DNA from: Pseudomonadota bacterium
Lineage (GTDB): Bacteria; Pseudomonadota; Gammaproteobacteria; Berkiellales; Berkiellaceae
DNA length: 48,439 bases
Reading direction: 5' to 3'
Assembly (NCBI GenBank): GCA_018242045.1
Contig: JAFECR010000001.1
Span: 29,279-77,717, forward strand
A program made the translations under genes and the position numbers. The notes below the pieces were generated by a model that was given only the letters and a program-made list of their open reading frames with translations, was not told the origin of the DNA and did not search any database. This document shows positions 16,960 to 26,719 of this stretch, piece by piece. The stretch's first letter is position 1. Each line of letters opens with the position of its first letter.

Positions 16960-17550
16960 TTAATTTTGCCTATATCTTCTTCTCAAGGGTAGTTCAATGC
17001 CACTGGCCGAGTCAGTGACTATTGGTGTCGGTAGTGCTACCACTTTTGGTGTTTGCGTTGAAGTATTTTGAGGCAAATTAATAGGGAAATCTTTATAATC
17101 GGAGCCTAAACGACTACCTTGTAAAAGATAATACCTTTGAGACAGATCTTTGTTTTCAGCGACGAGGTTTTTTATTGTCGCTTCTGTTGACTTACACTTT
17201 TCTTCAAAATTTACATTTAGTTTTTGGTGGGTCTGTGCTAATTCTTGCAAACGCTGCGAATTCTCATTAGCAATTTTTTCAGCGGTATTAAATAGCGCCG
17301 CTCTTACCAGAATTGTACAAGCCATGCTTACCGTAGATGCCATCGCCCCCATGGTCAATGTAAGAACGGAGATTGCTGGAAATACTTCTAATGCTGCAAA
17401 GGATCCTGGCAGCCATTGCAAAAAATGAAATGTGGGTATGACAGCTGTCATTGTCAAACCAATCCACATGCTTGCTAAAAATCCCAGCGTAATCGGTAAT
17501 AGCCATTTTATCCATACAAACCACCAAGGAAACCGCTGTTCAGGAGTCAT
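16960..17550 (-). CDS. Two-helix membrane protein with coiled coil
   Basis: 196 residues. Two hydrophobic segments (about 13-40 and 54-88) are followed by a coiled coil (about 90-140, from [20 protein letters not shown]) and a Pro/Thr-rich tail ending in RRRYRQN. Both ends are probably cytoplasmic. A large aromatic cluster ([14 protein letters not shown]) begins the first helix. Function unknown; related in layout, not evidently in sequence, to the protein at 1339-2634. Confidence 0.72.
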   Translation of the reverse strand: MTPEQRFPWWFVWIKWLLPITLGFLASMWIGLTMTAVIPTFHFLQWLPGSFAALEVFPAISVLTLTMGAMASTVSMACTILVRAALFNTAEKIANENSQRLQELAQTHQKLNVNFEEKCKSTEATIKNLVAENKDLSQRYYLLQGSRLGSDYKDFPINLPQNTSTQTPKVVALPTPIVTDSASGIELPLRRRYRQN

Positions 17551-17784
17551 GATTTATTCACCTTACAAATTAAGTGTCTATCTAACTTTTACTCATTAAG
17601 AATTTTAACCCAAATCAAGTTAGCTGAAAATACTTATAGTATTATTATGTATTACCCATTTCATACGTTCGTGCCTCGTTGTTCCTTGTTAAAGGGAATT
17701 TCAGTAAACGCCGATACATTTTTTGGATTGGAAGGGAACTCCTGTATTCACTTGAATTATTATTGTCATTGGGGTTATTTGCTT

Positions 17785-18765
17785 ATGTATGACAAGTGGA
17801 ATTACGGAGTCAAAAAAAATGCCACTGCGCTAAAAACTGAGTTCCAGGAAACTGATGAAACTCAGCTACGAACTTTAGCAAAGAATTTAGCAAAAATTTC
17901 TGAAGCCGTTGAAAAAGAGCCCTACTTCACTGAGCCCTTTGATTTAATCGAACAATATTATAAAGAAATCCGTACTTCACCTTTGCTTTCTAAAGAAGAA
18001 GAAATTTTATATGCACGGCGGATCCGACAAGGAGATATCGAAGCCAAGCATAAGATGATTAAATGTAATCTCAGGCTTGTGGTTAAAATTGCAAAACGAT
18101 ATGTAAAGAGTGGGATCCCCATCTTAGATTTAATTGAAGAAGGTAATATTGGATTAATGCGGGCCGTAGAGAAATTTGATCCAGAAAAAGGATTTCGGTT
18201 TTCTACTTATGGCGCGTGGTGGATCCAACAAACCATTGAACGTGCCATTATGAATCAGTCTCGCACGGTGCGTGTGCCGGTCCATGTTGTCAAGCAAGTC
18301 AATGCCTGTTTAAGAAAAGGACGCGAATTAACGAAACAACTTGATCATGAACCAAGAGCCAGTGATATTGCAGCAGCAATGAAGCGTCATCCAGACGAAA
18401 TTGAGCAAATGCTTTCTTTTAATGAAAAAACCATCTCAATGGATTCTCCGATGTCAGAACTCATTGATAAGCCCTTAATAGATACTTTACATGATGGTCA
18501 AGATTTTGATCCGCTTAGTAAATATGCAAGCCTTGATCTGAAGGAAAACATTGAGCGCTGGCTGAGTCGATTATCATCAAAACATCGCGAAGTTGTTATT
18601 AGACGTTATGGATTACAAGGTCATGATGTTGCAACACTTGATCAAACTGGTTTAGATATTGGCCTTACGCGAGAGCGCGTACGTCAATTGCAAGCAGAGG
18701 CACTTAAACAACTTAAAAAGCTCATTGAAAAAGATGGCGAAAACGGCCAAACGCTTCTAAATTAG
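17785..18765 (+). CDS. RpoS-type sigma-70 family factor (first of two)
   Basis: A start at ATG 17785 gives 326 residues, close to the 330 of E. coli RpoS; the frame is open further upstream to 17647, but that extension is Cys/His-rich and unlike sigma factors. Region 1.2: [20 protein letters not shown]. Region 2: [60 protein letters not shown]. Region 3: [18 protein letters not shown] and [15 protein letters not shown]. Region 4.2: [19 protein letters not shown]. By eye it is nearer to canonical RpoS than the sigma factor at 31950-32813, but it is not next to nlpD. It likely directs a stationary-phase or developmental regulon (inference). Confidence 0.9.
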   Translation: MYDKWNYGVKKNATALKTEFQETDETQLRTLAKNLAKISEAVEKEPYFTEPFDLIEQYYKEIRTSPLLSKEEEILYARRIRQGDIEAKHKMIKCNLRLVVKIAKRYVKSGIPILDLIEEGNIGLMRAVEKFDPEKGFRFSTYGAWWIQQTIERAIMNQSRTVRVPVHVVKQVNACLRKGRELTKQLDHEPRASDIAAAMKRHPDEIEQMLSFNEKTISMDSPMSELIDKPLIDTLHDGQDFDPLSKYASLDLKENIERWLSRLSSKHREVVIRRYGLQGHDVATLDQTGLDIGLTRERVRQLQAEALKQLKKLIEKDGENGQTLLN

Positions 18766-18849
18766 CTGCCATACACAAAAAATCTAGTTGAATTCGCTGC
18801 TAACATTTCGTAAGCTTGATTCCTCTCCTAAAAAAATACTAGAGTCTAT

Positions 18850-20082
18850 ATGATGATGGAAGATGCGTTACTTTGGACAGGGATGCTTTCTGTTTTTTGC
18901 CTGATTTTACTCAGCGCGATGATAAGAACGCATTATGTTTTAAATAAACATCTACAAAAATTAAGCCAAGAACAAGCTGAGCAAAAAGAAAAACTATTTG
19001 AAACTTTGCTAAAGGCACAACAAAGTACGCATGAGGCGCTCAATCATTTTTCACAACAACATTTTACTATCATGCAAAACAGTTTGCGTGAAAATTTTGT
19101 CGAGCTCGAGCGGCAAATTTACAATATTTTAGTAAGAACCACTTCAAATTTATCACAACAATTCGATAAATTAAGGGAATCGACAGAGAACCAACTCTTA
19201 AAAATAAGTGACGTCGTAGAGCAACGCCTATCGCAAGGGTTTGAAAAAACCAATGCAACGTTTACCAATATCATTTCAAGATTAGCCATGATAGACGATG
19301 CACAGAAAAAAATTACCGCACTTTCTCAAAATGTTATTAGTTTACAAGAGATCCTTTCCGATAAACGTTCAAGAGGGGCGTTTGGCGAAGTACAACTTAA
19401 TACCTTGCTTAACAATTGCTTACCCTCTAATAGTTATTTACTACAGCATACACTTTCAAATAATACCCGCGTTGATTGTTTGTTATTGCTTCCTGAGCCT
19501 ACAGGAAAAATTGCGATTGATGCTAAATTTCCTTTAGAAAATTATAAAAAATATACTGACAATGAGAGAAGCGAACAAGAAAGAACCCTTTCAAAGCAAC
19601 AATATAAGTTAGATATTAAAAAGCACATTCAAGATATTAGCCAAAAATACATTATTGCAGGAGAAACTGGCGAAGGCGCCTTAATGTTTATCCCGGCAGA
19701 AGCAATTTTTGCAGACATTCATAGCAATCATCCTGATCTGGTGGAATACGCTATGCGCCAGCGAGTTTGGTTAGCTTCTCCTTCAACGATGATGGCTATT
19801 TTAACCACTGCCTGTGCAGTACTTAAAGATTCTGCAACCAGGCAACAAATCCATGTCATTCAAAAACATTTAAGACTATTAGCACAAGATTTTTCTCGCT
19901 TCGAAAAACGAATGGATAATTTATCTCGACATATTCAACAAGCTAATGATGATGTCTCTCAAGTGCAAACTTCTGCGCAAAAAATCACTAAACATTTTAC
20001 GCAAATCGAAAAAGTAGAATTATCTTTTGAAAATGACACTTTTATGCCTGAATTACAAACAGCTATTACCAAAGCAGAATAA
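18850..20082 (+). CDS. rmuC: RmuC family protein
   Basis: 410 residues. An N-terminal membrane anchor (LLWTGMLSVFCLILLSAMI) is followed by a long coiled coil (about 35-165) and the RmuC nuclease-like domain: SDKRSRGAFGEVQLNTLLN, RVDCLLLLPEPTGKIAIDAK, FPLENYKKYTD, YIIAGETGEGALMFIPAEAI and VWLASPSTMMAILTT. E. coli RmuC limits recombination at inverted repeats and is predicted to be a restriction-endonuclease-fold enzyme. Three adjacent ATGs begin the gene and the exact start is uncertain by two codons. A strong hairpin follows the stop. Confidence 0.93.
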   Translation: MMMEDALLWTGMLSVFCLILLSAMIRTHYVLNKHLQKLSQEQAEQKEKLFETLLKAQQSTHEALNHFSQQHFTIMQNSLRENFVELERQIYNILVRTTSNLSQQFDKLRESTENQLLKISDVVEQRLSQGFEKTNATFTNIISRLAMIDDAQKKITALSQNVISLQEILSDKRSRGAFGEVQLNTLLNNCLPSNSYLLQHTLSNNTRVDCLLLLPEPTGKIAIDAKFPLENYKKYTDNERSEQERTLSKQQYKLDIKKHIQDISQKYIIAGETGEGALMFIPAEAIFADIHSNHPDLVEYAMRQRVWLASPSTMMAILTTACAVLKDSATRQQIHVIQKHLRLLAQDFSRFEKRMDNLSRHIQQANDDVSQVQTSAQKITKHFTQIEKVELSFENDTFMPELQTAITKAE

Positions 20083-20111
20083 ACTCTAATCATCTACACT
20101 TATATTCAAAT

Positions 20112-20147
20112 CAGTTTGAATCCCTTATCAAGTACGGATTCAAACTG
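20112..20147. terminator. Perfect 12-bp stem hairpin after rmuC
   Basis: CAGTTTGAATCC (20112-20123) and GGATTCAAACTG (20136-20147) pair perfectly around a 12-base loop. No long T-run follows; instead GGGAAAAGTGTATA follows, resembling the head of the dispersed repeat. Probably a repeat-derived 3'-end hairpin. Confidence 0.55.
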
Positions 20148-20186
20148 GGAAAAGTGTATAAAGACTGTTCTTTTTAGGGTATGGTT

Positions 20187-21227
20187 ATGTTTCAAAATCT
20201 CACGACAAGATTTGTAGAGTGGATGGCTGTAGAAAGACCCAATACTGATTTTCCATTATGTGATTTTGAGCGGATCCGCTATGAATTACGGCCCTGTGAT
20301 GTATTGCTGATTGAAGGCAGAAGCCGGGTAAGCGAAGTAATAAAGCAGATAACTCAAAGTTCTTGGTCACATGCTTGTCTCTATATAGGAAAAATACATG
20401 ATATTGACGATTTTGAATTAAGAAAAATGATTACTGAACATTTTAATGGCGATCCAGATATTCAATTAGTCATTGAGGGCTATATCGGCAAAGGAACGAT
20501 TGTGAGTCCATTGGAAAATTATCGTTCTGATCACATTCGGATATGTCGGCCTCGAAGTTTATCTCGTCCTGATGCCCAACAAGTAATTGCTTACGCTATT
20601 AACCGCCTAGGTACTGAATATGATTTAAGGCAATTATTCGATCTTGCTCGTTTTCTTATTCCCTGGTCTGTTTTACCAAGAAAATGGCGCTCGAGTTTGT
20701 TTGAACACCATGTAGGAGAGCCTACCAAAACAGTTTGTTCAACAATGATAGCAGAAGCTTTTGCCTCAATTGATTTTCCGATATTACCTGTTGTTAAGCA
20801 ACATGAAGAAACGGGGATAGAATTATTCATGAGAAATCCCCGGCTTTTTACCCCTCGAGATTTTGATTATTCTCCCTATTTTGAAATAATTAAATATCCG
20901 TTTATTGCTTTTGCTGAAAGTCCTTATCGTCATTTGCCGTGGAATAAACAAAGACTCGTCAGTCATGATGGAGAAAATATTCCTGATCCAAAACAAGATG
21001 CTTTAAAACCAAAATCTAAAAAATTTTTCAAATTAAAAAACAAAGTGAGGATCCTTAACACAACCGATAACTTGCCTTTAAATGAACCTGAAAATAGTGA
21101 TAGTGATGATGTGTCACATGATGCTCAAACAAAGCATGAGCCCCCTGCTGCTAACATTTATACGACGATTTCAGATCACGTCGCTCATCTTTTTAACAAA
21201 AAAGCTAATGACATGTTAGAAAGGTAA
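20187..21227 (+). CDS. YiiX/permuted NlpC-P60-like cysteine hydrolase
   Basis: 346 residues from ATG 20187, which lies 7 bases after AGGG (the ATG at 20181 is too close). The core has RPCDVLLIEGRSRVSEVIKQ, the histidine motif SSWSHACLYIG, an ERG-like acidic strand QLVIEGYIGKG, and after them the cysteine motif TVCSTMIAEAF. Histidine before cysteine is the circularly permuted papain-like order of the YiiX/YaeF (DUF830-like) family. Substrates in the family are acyl or peptide amides. Residues about 270-346 form a charged, disordered tail. No clear signal peptide is seen, so it may act in the cytoplasm or be exported by another route. Confidence 0.82.
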   Translation: MFQNLTTRFVEWMAVERPNTDFPLCDFERIRYELRPCDVLLIEGRSRVSEVIKQITQSSWSHACLYIGKIHDIDDFELRKMITEHFNGDPDIQLVIEGYIGKGTIVSPLENYRSDHIRICRPRSLSRPDAQQVIAYAINRLGTEYDLRQLFDLARFLIPWSVLPRKWRSSLFEHHVGEPTKTVCSTMIAEAFASIDFPILPVVKQHEETGIELFMRNPRLFTPRDFDYSPYFEIIKYPFIAFAESPYRHLPWNKQRLVSHDGENIPDPKQDALKPKSKKFFKLKNKVRILNTTDNLPLNEPENSDSDDVSHDAQTKHEPPAANIYTTISDHVAHLFNKKANDMLER

Positions 21228-21308
21228 CACGTCACTTATCTGTTAACTATTTTCTTGATATACTGCAAATAGCATTGTAGCCACTTTATTTGATTGAACA
21301 AAATCTGT

Positions 21309-21707
21309 ATGAAAACTCCTTGCCCCTGTAATAATGAAAACTCTTATGAAGCCTGCTGTGGCGCTTATATTGAATGTGATGCTTTTCCTTTGACACCAGA
21401 AGCTTTAATGCGCTCCCGTTATTCAGCATTCGTATTAGGGAAAATTTCTTATTTGAAAAATACAATGAAAGGGCTTCCTTTTGATGAGGAAAGTACCAAA
21501 AAATGGTTAGAAAATATCCACTGGGAAGGATTAAAGATTATCCAAACTCAAAACAAAAGTGAACAACTTGGATTTGTAAGTTTTATGGCTAAATACACTT
21601 GCCAAGGGAAAAAGCTAGCTATCTGCGAAAAAAGTGAATTTCACAAAATAAATGATAGATGGTTTTATGTTGGCGGAAAAGCGTTGAACCCAAATAAATC
21701 ATGGTAA
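21309..21707 (+). CDS. YchJ-like (UPF0225) SEC-C motif protein
   Basis: From ATG 21309 (MKTPCPCNN) about 132 residues; a TTG five codons upstream is less likely. The N-terminal zinc motif CPCNNENSYEACCGAYI is the SEC-C pattern, followed by TPEALMRSRYSAFVLGKISY, the hallmark of YchJ proteins, and an NTF2-like remainder ending with FHKINDRWFYVGG. Biochemical role not established in the family. It stands 15 bases before the SerB-SerA gene and may be co-transcribed with it. Confidence 0.88.
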   Translation: MKTPCPCNNENSYEACCGAYIECDAFPLTPEALMRSRYSAFVLGKISYLKNTMKGLPFDEESTKKWLENIHWEGLKIIQTQNKSEQLGFVSFMAKYTCQGKKLAICEKSEFHKINDRWFYVGGKALNPNKSW

Positions 21708-21722
21708 ATTAAGGCGCAACTC

Positions 21723-23624
21723 ATGGCTCAGAATAATATATTCATATTCGACTTTGACAGTACCTTTATACAAGTTGAAGCAATGGATATCCTTGCGCAA
21801 ATCGCTTTGCACAATCACCCCCAAAAAGAAGAGCGTCTTAAGATGATTCGTGAAATCACTGAGCTTGCCATGGAAGGTCGATATTCCTTTCAAGAAAGCT
21901 TAAGTGAACGTTTTTCTTTGTTATACTTAACTCAAGCTCATTTAAGTCAAGCACTTGAAATCATTAAACAAAAAATTACTCCTTCCTTTGAAAGAAATAA
22001 AACATTTTTCAAACAGTACGCAGATAGCATCTATATCGTTTCAAGCACGTTTATTGAAATCATTTGGCCATGTGTGCAATCGTTTGGTATTAAGCGTTCA
22101 CATATTTTTGCCAATAAACTACTATACGATTTTGAAAACAATATACTTGGCTATGATACACAAAATCCCTTAGCGCAAGATCAAGGCAAAGTAAAACTAC
22201 TTCAACAATGCCATTTTCAAGGAAATATCATCGTTATTGGCGATGGTTATACCGATTATGAAATTAAAGCTTTAGGCATTGCCGACACTTTTGTGGCTTT
22301 TACTGAAAATGTGAGTCGAAAGACTGTGGTTGACCAGGCTGATATTATTGTCAATGAATTGGAAGGACTTTTTTTAACATGCCAGATCCCTTATATTAAT
22401 AAAAATACGCATAAAAAAGTACTCTTACTTGAAAACATTCACCCTTTTGTGGCGCACTTTTTCAACCAACGAGGATACGAAGTTCAATCCTTTTCTAATG
22501 CCTTGGATCATCAAGCGCTTATTAACAATTTAAAAGATATTCATATTCTCGGTATCCGCTCCAAAACGGAAATAAATGCGGATCTTATTGAAATGTGCCC
22601 AAATTTAGAAGCAATAGGTGCTTTTTGTATCGGTACCAATCAAATTGACTTAAAGATGTGTTCAGAAAAAGGTATCGCAGTCTTTAATGCTCCCTACAGC
22701 AATACGCGCAGCGTCGTAGAACTCGCGCTTGGTGAAATTATTCTACTACTGCGACGTGCTGTTGATATGAATCACAAACTACATCGAGGTATTTGGGAAA
22801 AAGCAAGTAACGGTGCTCATGAAGTAAGAGGTAAAACCTTAGGCATTATCGGTTATGGTAATATTGGCTCTCAACTTTCCATCTTAGCAGAAGCGCTAGG
22901 TATGTATGTTTTGTATTATGATATTGAAGACAAATTGCCACTGGGTAACGCAAAGGTATGTCATTCATTAGAAAATCTTTTGAATTTATCTGATGTGGTT
23001 AGTATTCATATCGACGGCCGAGAAGAAAACAAAAACTTCATCAGTACAAAAGAATTTTTAATGATGAAAGATGGGGTTGTTTTTCTTAATTTAAGCCGCG
23101 GTTTTGTTGTAGACGATTCAGCACTGATGAATGCTCTTTGTTCTGGTAAAATATCAGGGGTAGGTCTTGATGTGTATCCAACAGAGCCCCATGGTTCAAA
23201 ATGTGAATTTAAAACACCCTTTCAAACATTTGAAAATGCTTTTATTACCCCCCATATTGGGGGCAATACTGAAGAAGCCCAACAAAACATTGGAGAGTAT
23301 GTGAGTCGCAATTTACATGCTTATCTTGGCGAAGGAACTTCCATTGGCAGTGTTAATTTTCCTCAACTTTTCCTACCGAGTCTGAATTACCCTCAACGCA
23401 TCATCCATATCCATAAAAACGTGCCAGGCATTTTAGCTCAAATTAATAGTTTATTTGCACAGTTTGGCGCTAACATAGAAGGGCAATTTTTAAAAACAAA
23501 TGAAAATATGGGTTATGTTATTACGGATCTTAATCACGAAATTGACCAAAGTATGGTTGAAAAACTAAAAGAAATTGATCATACCTTAAAAGTCAAAACA
23601 CTAACTTGCAACAAATGCAATTAA
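21723..23624 (+). CDS. Phosphoserine phosphatase - phosphoglycerate dehydrogenase fusion (SerB-SerA)
   Basis: One 633-residue frame with two enzymes of serine synthesis. Residues 1 to about 220 are a HAD-IB phosphatase: IFDFDST (nucleophile Asp10, acid Asp12), YIVSST, QGKVKLLQ and GDGYTDYE (173-180). Residues about 228-633 are a SerA-type dehydrogenase: IGTNQIDL, the Rossmann GYGNIG (377-382), the arginine in LNLSRGFVVD, DVYPTEP and the catalytic histidine in FITPHIGGNTEEAQ, then a C-terminal ACT domain (about 560-633) that in SerA binds serine for feedback. The two steps are the first and last of the phosphorylated pathway; SerC is not in the window. No frameshift or inner start is needed. 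Confidence 0.9.
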   Translation: MAQNNIFIFDFDSTFIQVEAMDILAQIALHNHPQKEERLKMIREITELAMEGRYSFQESLSERFSLLYLTQAHLSQALEIIKQKITPSFERNKTFFKQYADSIYIVSSTFIEIIWPCVQSFGIKRSHIFANKLLYDFENNILGYDTQNPLAQDQGKVKLLQQCHFQGNIIVIGDGYTDYEIKALGIADTFVAFTENVSRKTVVDQADIIVNELEGLFLTCQIPYINKNTHKKVLLLENIHPFVAHFFNQRGYEVQSFSNALDHQALINNLKDIHILGIRSKTEINADLIEMCPNLEAIGAFCIGTNQIDLKMCSEKGIAVFNAPYSNTRSVVELALGEIILLLRRAVDMNHKLHRGIWEKASNGAHEVRGKTLGIIGYGNIGSQLSILAEALGMYVLYYDIEDKLPLGNAKVCHSLENLLNLSDVVSIHIDGREENKNFISTKEFLMMKDGVVFLNLSRGFVVDDSALMNALCSGKISGVGLDVYPTEPHGSKCEFKTPFQTFENAFITPHIGGNTEEAQQNIGEYVSRNLHAYLGEGTSIGSVNFPQLFLPSLNYPQRIIHIHKNVPGILAQINSLFAQFGANIEGQFLKTNENMGYVITDLNHEIDQSMVEKLKEIDHTLKVKTLTCNKCN

Positions 23625-23759
23625 AGCTTAGTCTGCTAACATACGCCGGTTGTCGGATAATTTATCGCGTTAATCTTCCAATCGTAGCTTCCTTGCTTAC
23701 AACATGATATCTACACTACCATCAATAACAAAGCAGTCGAGTGACTTTAAGAGTAACAG

Positions 23760-24686
23760 ATGCAACAAGATCAAAAATCAAACAAACCTGACGCTATCGA
23801 TAAGAAAGATAGCAAAGTACTCATAGAACAGTGGGCCAACCTAGATAATAACATGAAATTCATGGGGGTTGTTGTCGCTACGATAGGTAGTATTGCTATT
23901 ATGGCCTCCTTTGGGCCCAATGCTTTATATCTCTTAATCGGCGCAGTTACAATCAGTACCTTTGCTATTTATCCAGAAATAGAGCCAGAACGCGTTATAT
24001 GGGGAGCAGTTATAGGCGCAGTCTGTGCAGGTCCATTAGGCTTAATTGCAGGAGCAGCATTGGGACATTATCTTGGCAAAAGATATGATGACTTAGCACG
24101 AAGAGCTGAACCCTATGTCACCAAAATTGTTGAAGTGGCATCTGCTACTGTAACTACAGTTTCTACCACCGCGGGCCCTTTAGTTGTTGGTCCAATCTCA
24201 GCAGTACGCACGACAGCATCTGCTATAGTTAAAGCAAGACAAGCATTATCAGCAGCCTTCTCAGCTGGATTTTCACTGATTCAACCGAATAATCCAACAC
24301 AAAGTGAACCATCAACAGTTGAAGATGCAAAAAAAGAACAAGAACCACATATCATAGCCAATGCAGCGGCAGCACAGAATAAACCGCAAGTGGAATTTAA
24401 ATCAATTGAAGCTCAGCCATCAAATCCGATGGCAACATCAAATCTCATACAAGATGCACCTAAGACAATAATAACCCAAGAGATGCTTGCTATTGAAAAT
24501 ACTAAGCCAGCAACAACAGATGAAATTAGGTTATTAGCGCTCAAAGAAACATCCAAAACACTACAATTTAATATAAACCTGCCTACAAGCAAGCAAGATT
24601 CTGGTTCTGAGCCACCTGTCTTAGCTGAAGCTCCAAAAGCTAAAAAAACAAGCAAGCGATGGCATGCTTCAACATTACTCAATTAA
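23760..24686 (+). CDS. Unknown membrane protein with low-complexity tail
   Basis: 308 residues; AAGAG lies before the ATG. After a charged N-terminus come two or three hydrophobic segments (about 36-60, 62-75 and 80-112), glycine-rich (GAVIGAVCAGPLGLIAGAAL), reminiscent of glycine-zipper membrane modules. The remainder (about 145-308) is Ala/Ser/Thr/Pro/Gln-rich and probably disordered. Family not recognised. Its end lies next to a copy of the dispersed repeat. Confidence 0.72.
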   Translation: MQQDQKSNKPDAIDKKDSKVLIEQWANLDNNMKFMGVVVATIGSIAIMASFGPNALYLLIGAVTISTFAIYPEIEPERVIWGAVIGAVCAGPLGLIAGAALGHYLGKRYDDLARRAEPYVTKIVEVASATVTTVSTTAGPLVVGPISAVRTTASAIVKARQALSAAFSAGFSLIQPNNPTQSEPSTVEDAKKEQEPHIIANAAAAQNKPQVEFKSIEAQPSNPMATSNLIQDAPKTIITQEMLAIENTKPATTDEIRLLALKETSKTLQFNINLPTSKQDSGSEPPVLAEAPKAKKTSKRWHASTLLN

Positions 24687-24694
24687 CTCTCTTT

Positions 24695-24816
24695 GTCGAA
24701 GCATAGGCGAGGCGCCAAGCGAGCGAATCCCCAGGAATGCACATATTAGTGCATGACTGGGGTGAGTAAGCGCAGGCTTTAAGCCTAAATTTAAACTGGG
24801 AAGAGTATATACTCAA
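24695..24816 (+). repeat. Dispersed intergenic repeat, near-complete copy
   Basis: Between convergent gene ends. It contains GGCGAGGCGCCAAGCGAGCG, a hairpin with CCCCAG and CTGGGG arms around an inner ATGCAC/GTGCAT stem, GTGAGTAAGCGCAGGC, TTTAAGCCTAAATTTAAACT and the terminal palindrome GAGTATATACTC (24803-24814). The inverted counterpart is at 33698-33822. It may act as a bidirectional terminator for the flanking convergent genes. Confidence 0.8.
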
Positions 24817-24820
24817 ACCG

Positions 24821-26551
24821 TTACATCCGTGTTACGGTTTTCAAACCTAATATTGAAAGTCCTTCCTGCAAAATTTTAGCTGTTAACTCACATAGTGCCA
24901 AACGTTGATTTTGTTCAATACTGCCCTCGACTCGGCAATCTCTAAAAAAGGCATTGAATTTCTCAGCGAGTTCAAATAAATATTCACACAATCGATTGGG
25001 CATTAAGTCATCACTGATAGCATGCAAAATTTCAGACAATTGACACAAATGTAACCCTAAAGCAATTTCACTAGGGTGAATCAATTGTATGATTGCCTTG
25101 TCATATTGCTGGATCTTACGTTTAATCCCATGGATCCGCACATAAGCATACATTAAAAATGCAGCAGTATTCCCTTCGAACCGAAGCATTTTTTCATAGC
25201 TAAAAACATAATCATGAGTACGATTACAAGCTAAATCAGCATACTTTACTGCGTTAATGCCAAGTACATGGGCTATCTCTTTAATCTCTTGTGTACTCAT
25301 TGCCTCTTTTTCTTCATTACGCGCATTGAGTATAGTTTCGGCTTGCGTAATCGCAGTTGTAAGTAAATCAATCAACCTTTCCGTTTCACCCGATCTTGTT
25401 TTAAATTTTTTCCCATCTGGCCCTAGTACCAGGCCAAACGGTACATGATCGGCTCGAACTTTATCCGGATTAAGATACCCAGCCTTTTTAGCTGCAGCAA
25501 ATAACATCGCAAAATGCATTGCTTGCCCTGCATCGGTGACGTAAATTAATCTATCACAATGCTCATCTTGGATCCGATGTCTTATCGAAGCGATATCAGT
25601 AGTAGCATAATTAAAACCACCATCTGACTTTTGTAGCATAAAAGGTAAAGGTTCACCTTCTCTATTAACAAACCCATCTAAAAATAAGCATTTTGCGCCA
25701 TCAGAAAACGTTATTAACCCTTTATCTTCAAGATCTTGAATTGTTTTTTCTAAAAAGGGGTTATAAAATGATTCTCCTCTTTCAATAAGGTGAACATCAA
25801 GCAAATCATAGATTTCCTGATAGGCTTTTCGTGAAATATCGCAAATAAATTCCCAGATCTTTAGTGTTTCATTATCTCCCTTTTGTAAAGAGACAACTGC
25901 AAGTTGAGCATTTTTTTTAAAGAGTTCATCTTCATCAAAAAGTTTTTTAGCTGCTTTATACAAACTCACTAATAGCACCAAATTTGCCTGCTTTTTACCA
26001 CTAATAATTTCAGGCTCAAATTTTTTAATATAAGCTATCAACATGCCAAATGCAGTACCCCAATCACCTATATGATTTAATCTTAGCACCTGATGTCCTT
26101 GATATTCGAATAAGCGTGCTAAACAATCGCCAATAATGGTAGAGCGCAAATGGCCAACATGCATCTCTTTTGCTGTATTTGGAGATGAAAAATCAATAGC
26201 AATTTTCTGAGGATTTTCAAGCTTTAAGCCTAAGTTCTTTTCAATTTTTTGGCAAAATTGAGAAATATATTTTGAGGACAAAGTGATATTAACAAACCCA
26301 GGCCCTGCAACTTCAATTTTTTCAAACTCACCCTGTGTATTTTCTTCTTCAAGAATGGATATCATCTTTGCTGCAATTTCCCTTGGCGGCAATTGAAGCA
26401 CTTTAGTCAGTTTCATGGCGCTATTACATTGGTAATGTCCAAAGCGCGCATGGGTGCTACGGGTGACTTCGACTGATAGATCTTGCAGACGTGACGAAAA
26501 AGCCCGCTCAAGTGCCATTTTACATTTTTGTTCGATAATGCTAATTAACAT
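24821..26551 (-). CDS. argS: Arginyl-tRNA synthetase
   Basis: A 576-residue class I synthetase. It has the N-terminal Add1-type tRNA-binding domain (about 1-110), the HIGH-like motif KEMHVGHLRSTIIGD (about 130-144), GDWGTAFGMLIAY, the KMSK-region equivalent DGKKFKTRSGE, and the anticodon-binding DALR domain (from about 455) with YAYVRIHGIKRK. It charges tRNA-Arg with ATP in the cytosol. It is monocistronic here, and its stop lies 5 bases from the dispersed repeat. Confidence 0.97.
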   Translation of the reverse strand: MLISIIEQKCKMALERAFSSRLQDLSVEVTRSTHARFGHYQCNSAMKLTKVLQLPPREIAAKMISILEEENTQGEFEKIEVAGPGFVNITLSSKYISQFCQKIEKNLGLKLENPQKIAIDFSSPNTAKEMHVGHLRSTIIGDCLARLFEYQGHQVLRLNHIGDWGTAFGMLIAYIKKFEPEIISGKKQANLVLLVSLYKAAKKLFDEDELFKKNAQLAVVSLQKGDNETLKIWEFICDISRKAYQEIYDLLDVHLIERGESFYNPFLEKTIQDLEDKGLITFSDGAKCLFLDGFVNREGEPLPFMLQKSDGGFNYATTDIASIRHRIQDEHCDRLIYVTDAGQAMHFAMLFAAAKKAGYLNPDKVRADHVPFGLVLGPDGKKFKTRSGETERLIDLLTTAITQAETILNARNEEKEAMSTQEIKEIAHVLGINAVKYADLACNRTHDYVFSYEKMLRFEGNTAAFLMYAYVRIHGIKRKIQQYDKAIIQLIHPSEIALGLHLCQLSEILHAISDDLMPNRLCEYLFELAEKFNAFFRDCRVEGSIEQNQRLALCELTAKILQEGLSILGLKTVTRM

Positions 26552-26719
26552 AAATTACTGGCACCCCTGCAGCCACACTGTTTTGAATTTTTGTTAGTTT
26601 TCTGATGATTGATTACCGTTTAACCTTATTTTACTGTATTTCGTCAGGATTGAAGAGGATCTTGTGCCCTAAATAAGTTATCATCTTGGCTCTTTATTAA
26701 GCATTTTCTGGAGTAAATT

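Noticed and set aside
17647..17784. N-terminal extension of the first RpoS-like factor
   Set aside because: Its Cys/His/Tyr-rich sequence is unlike sigma factors, and an ATG at 17785 gives the expected length.
23625..23759. tRNA or small RNA gene between the SerB-SerA gene and the next gene
   Set aside because: No cloverleaf, no convincing hairpin with T-run and no recognisable promoter seen.
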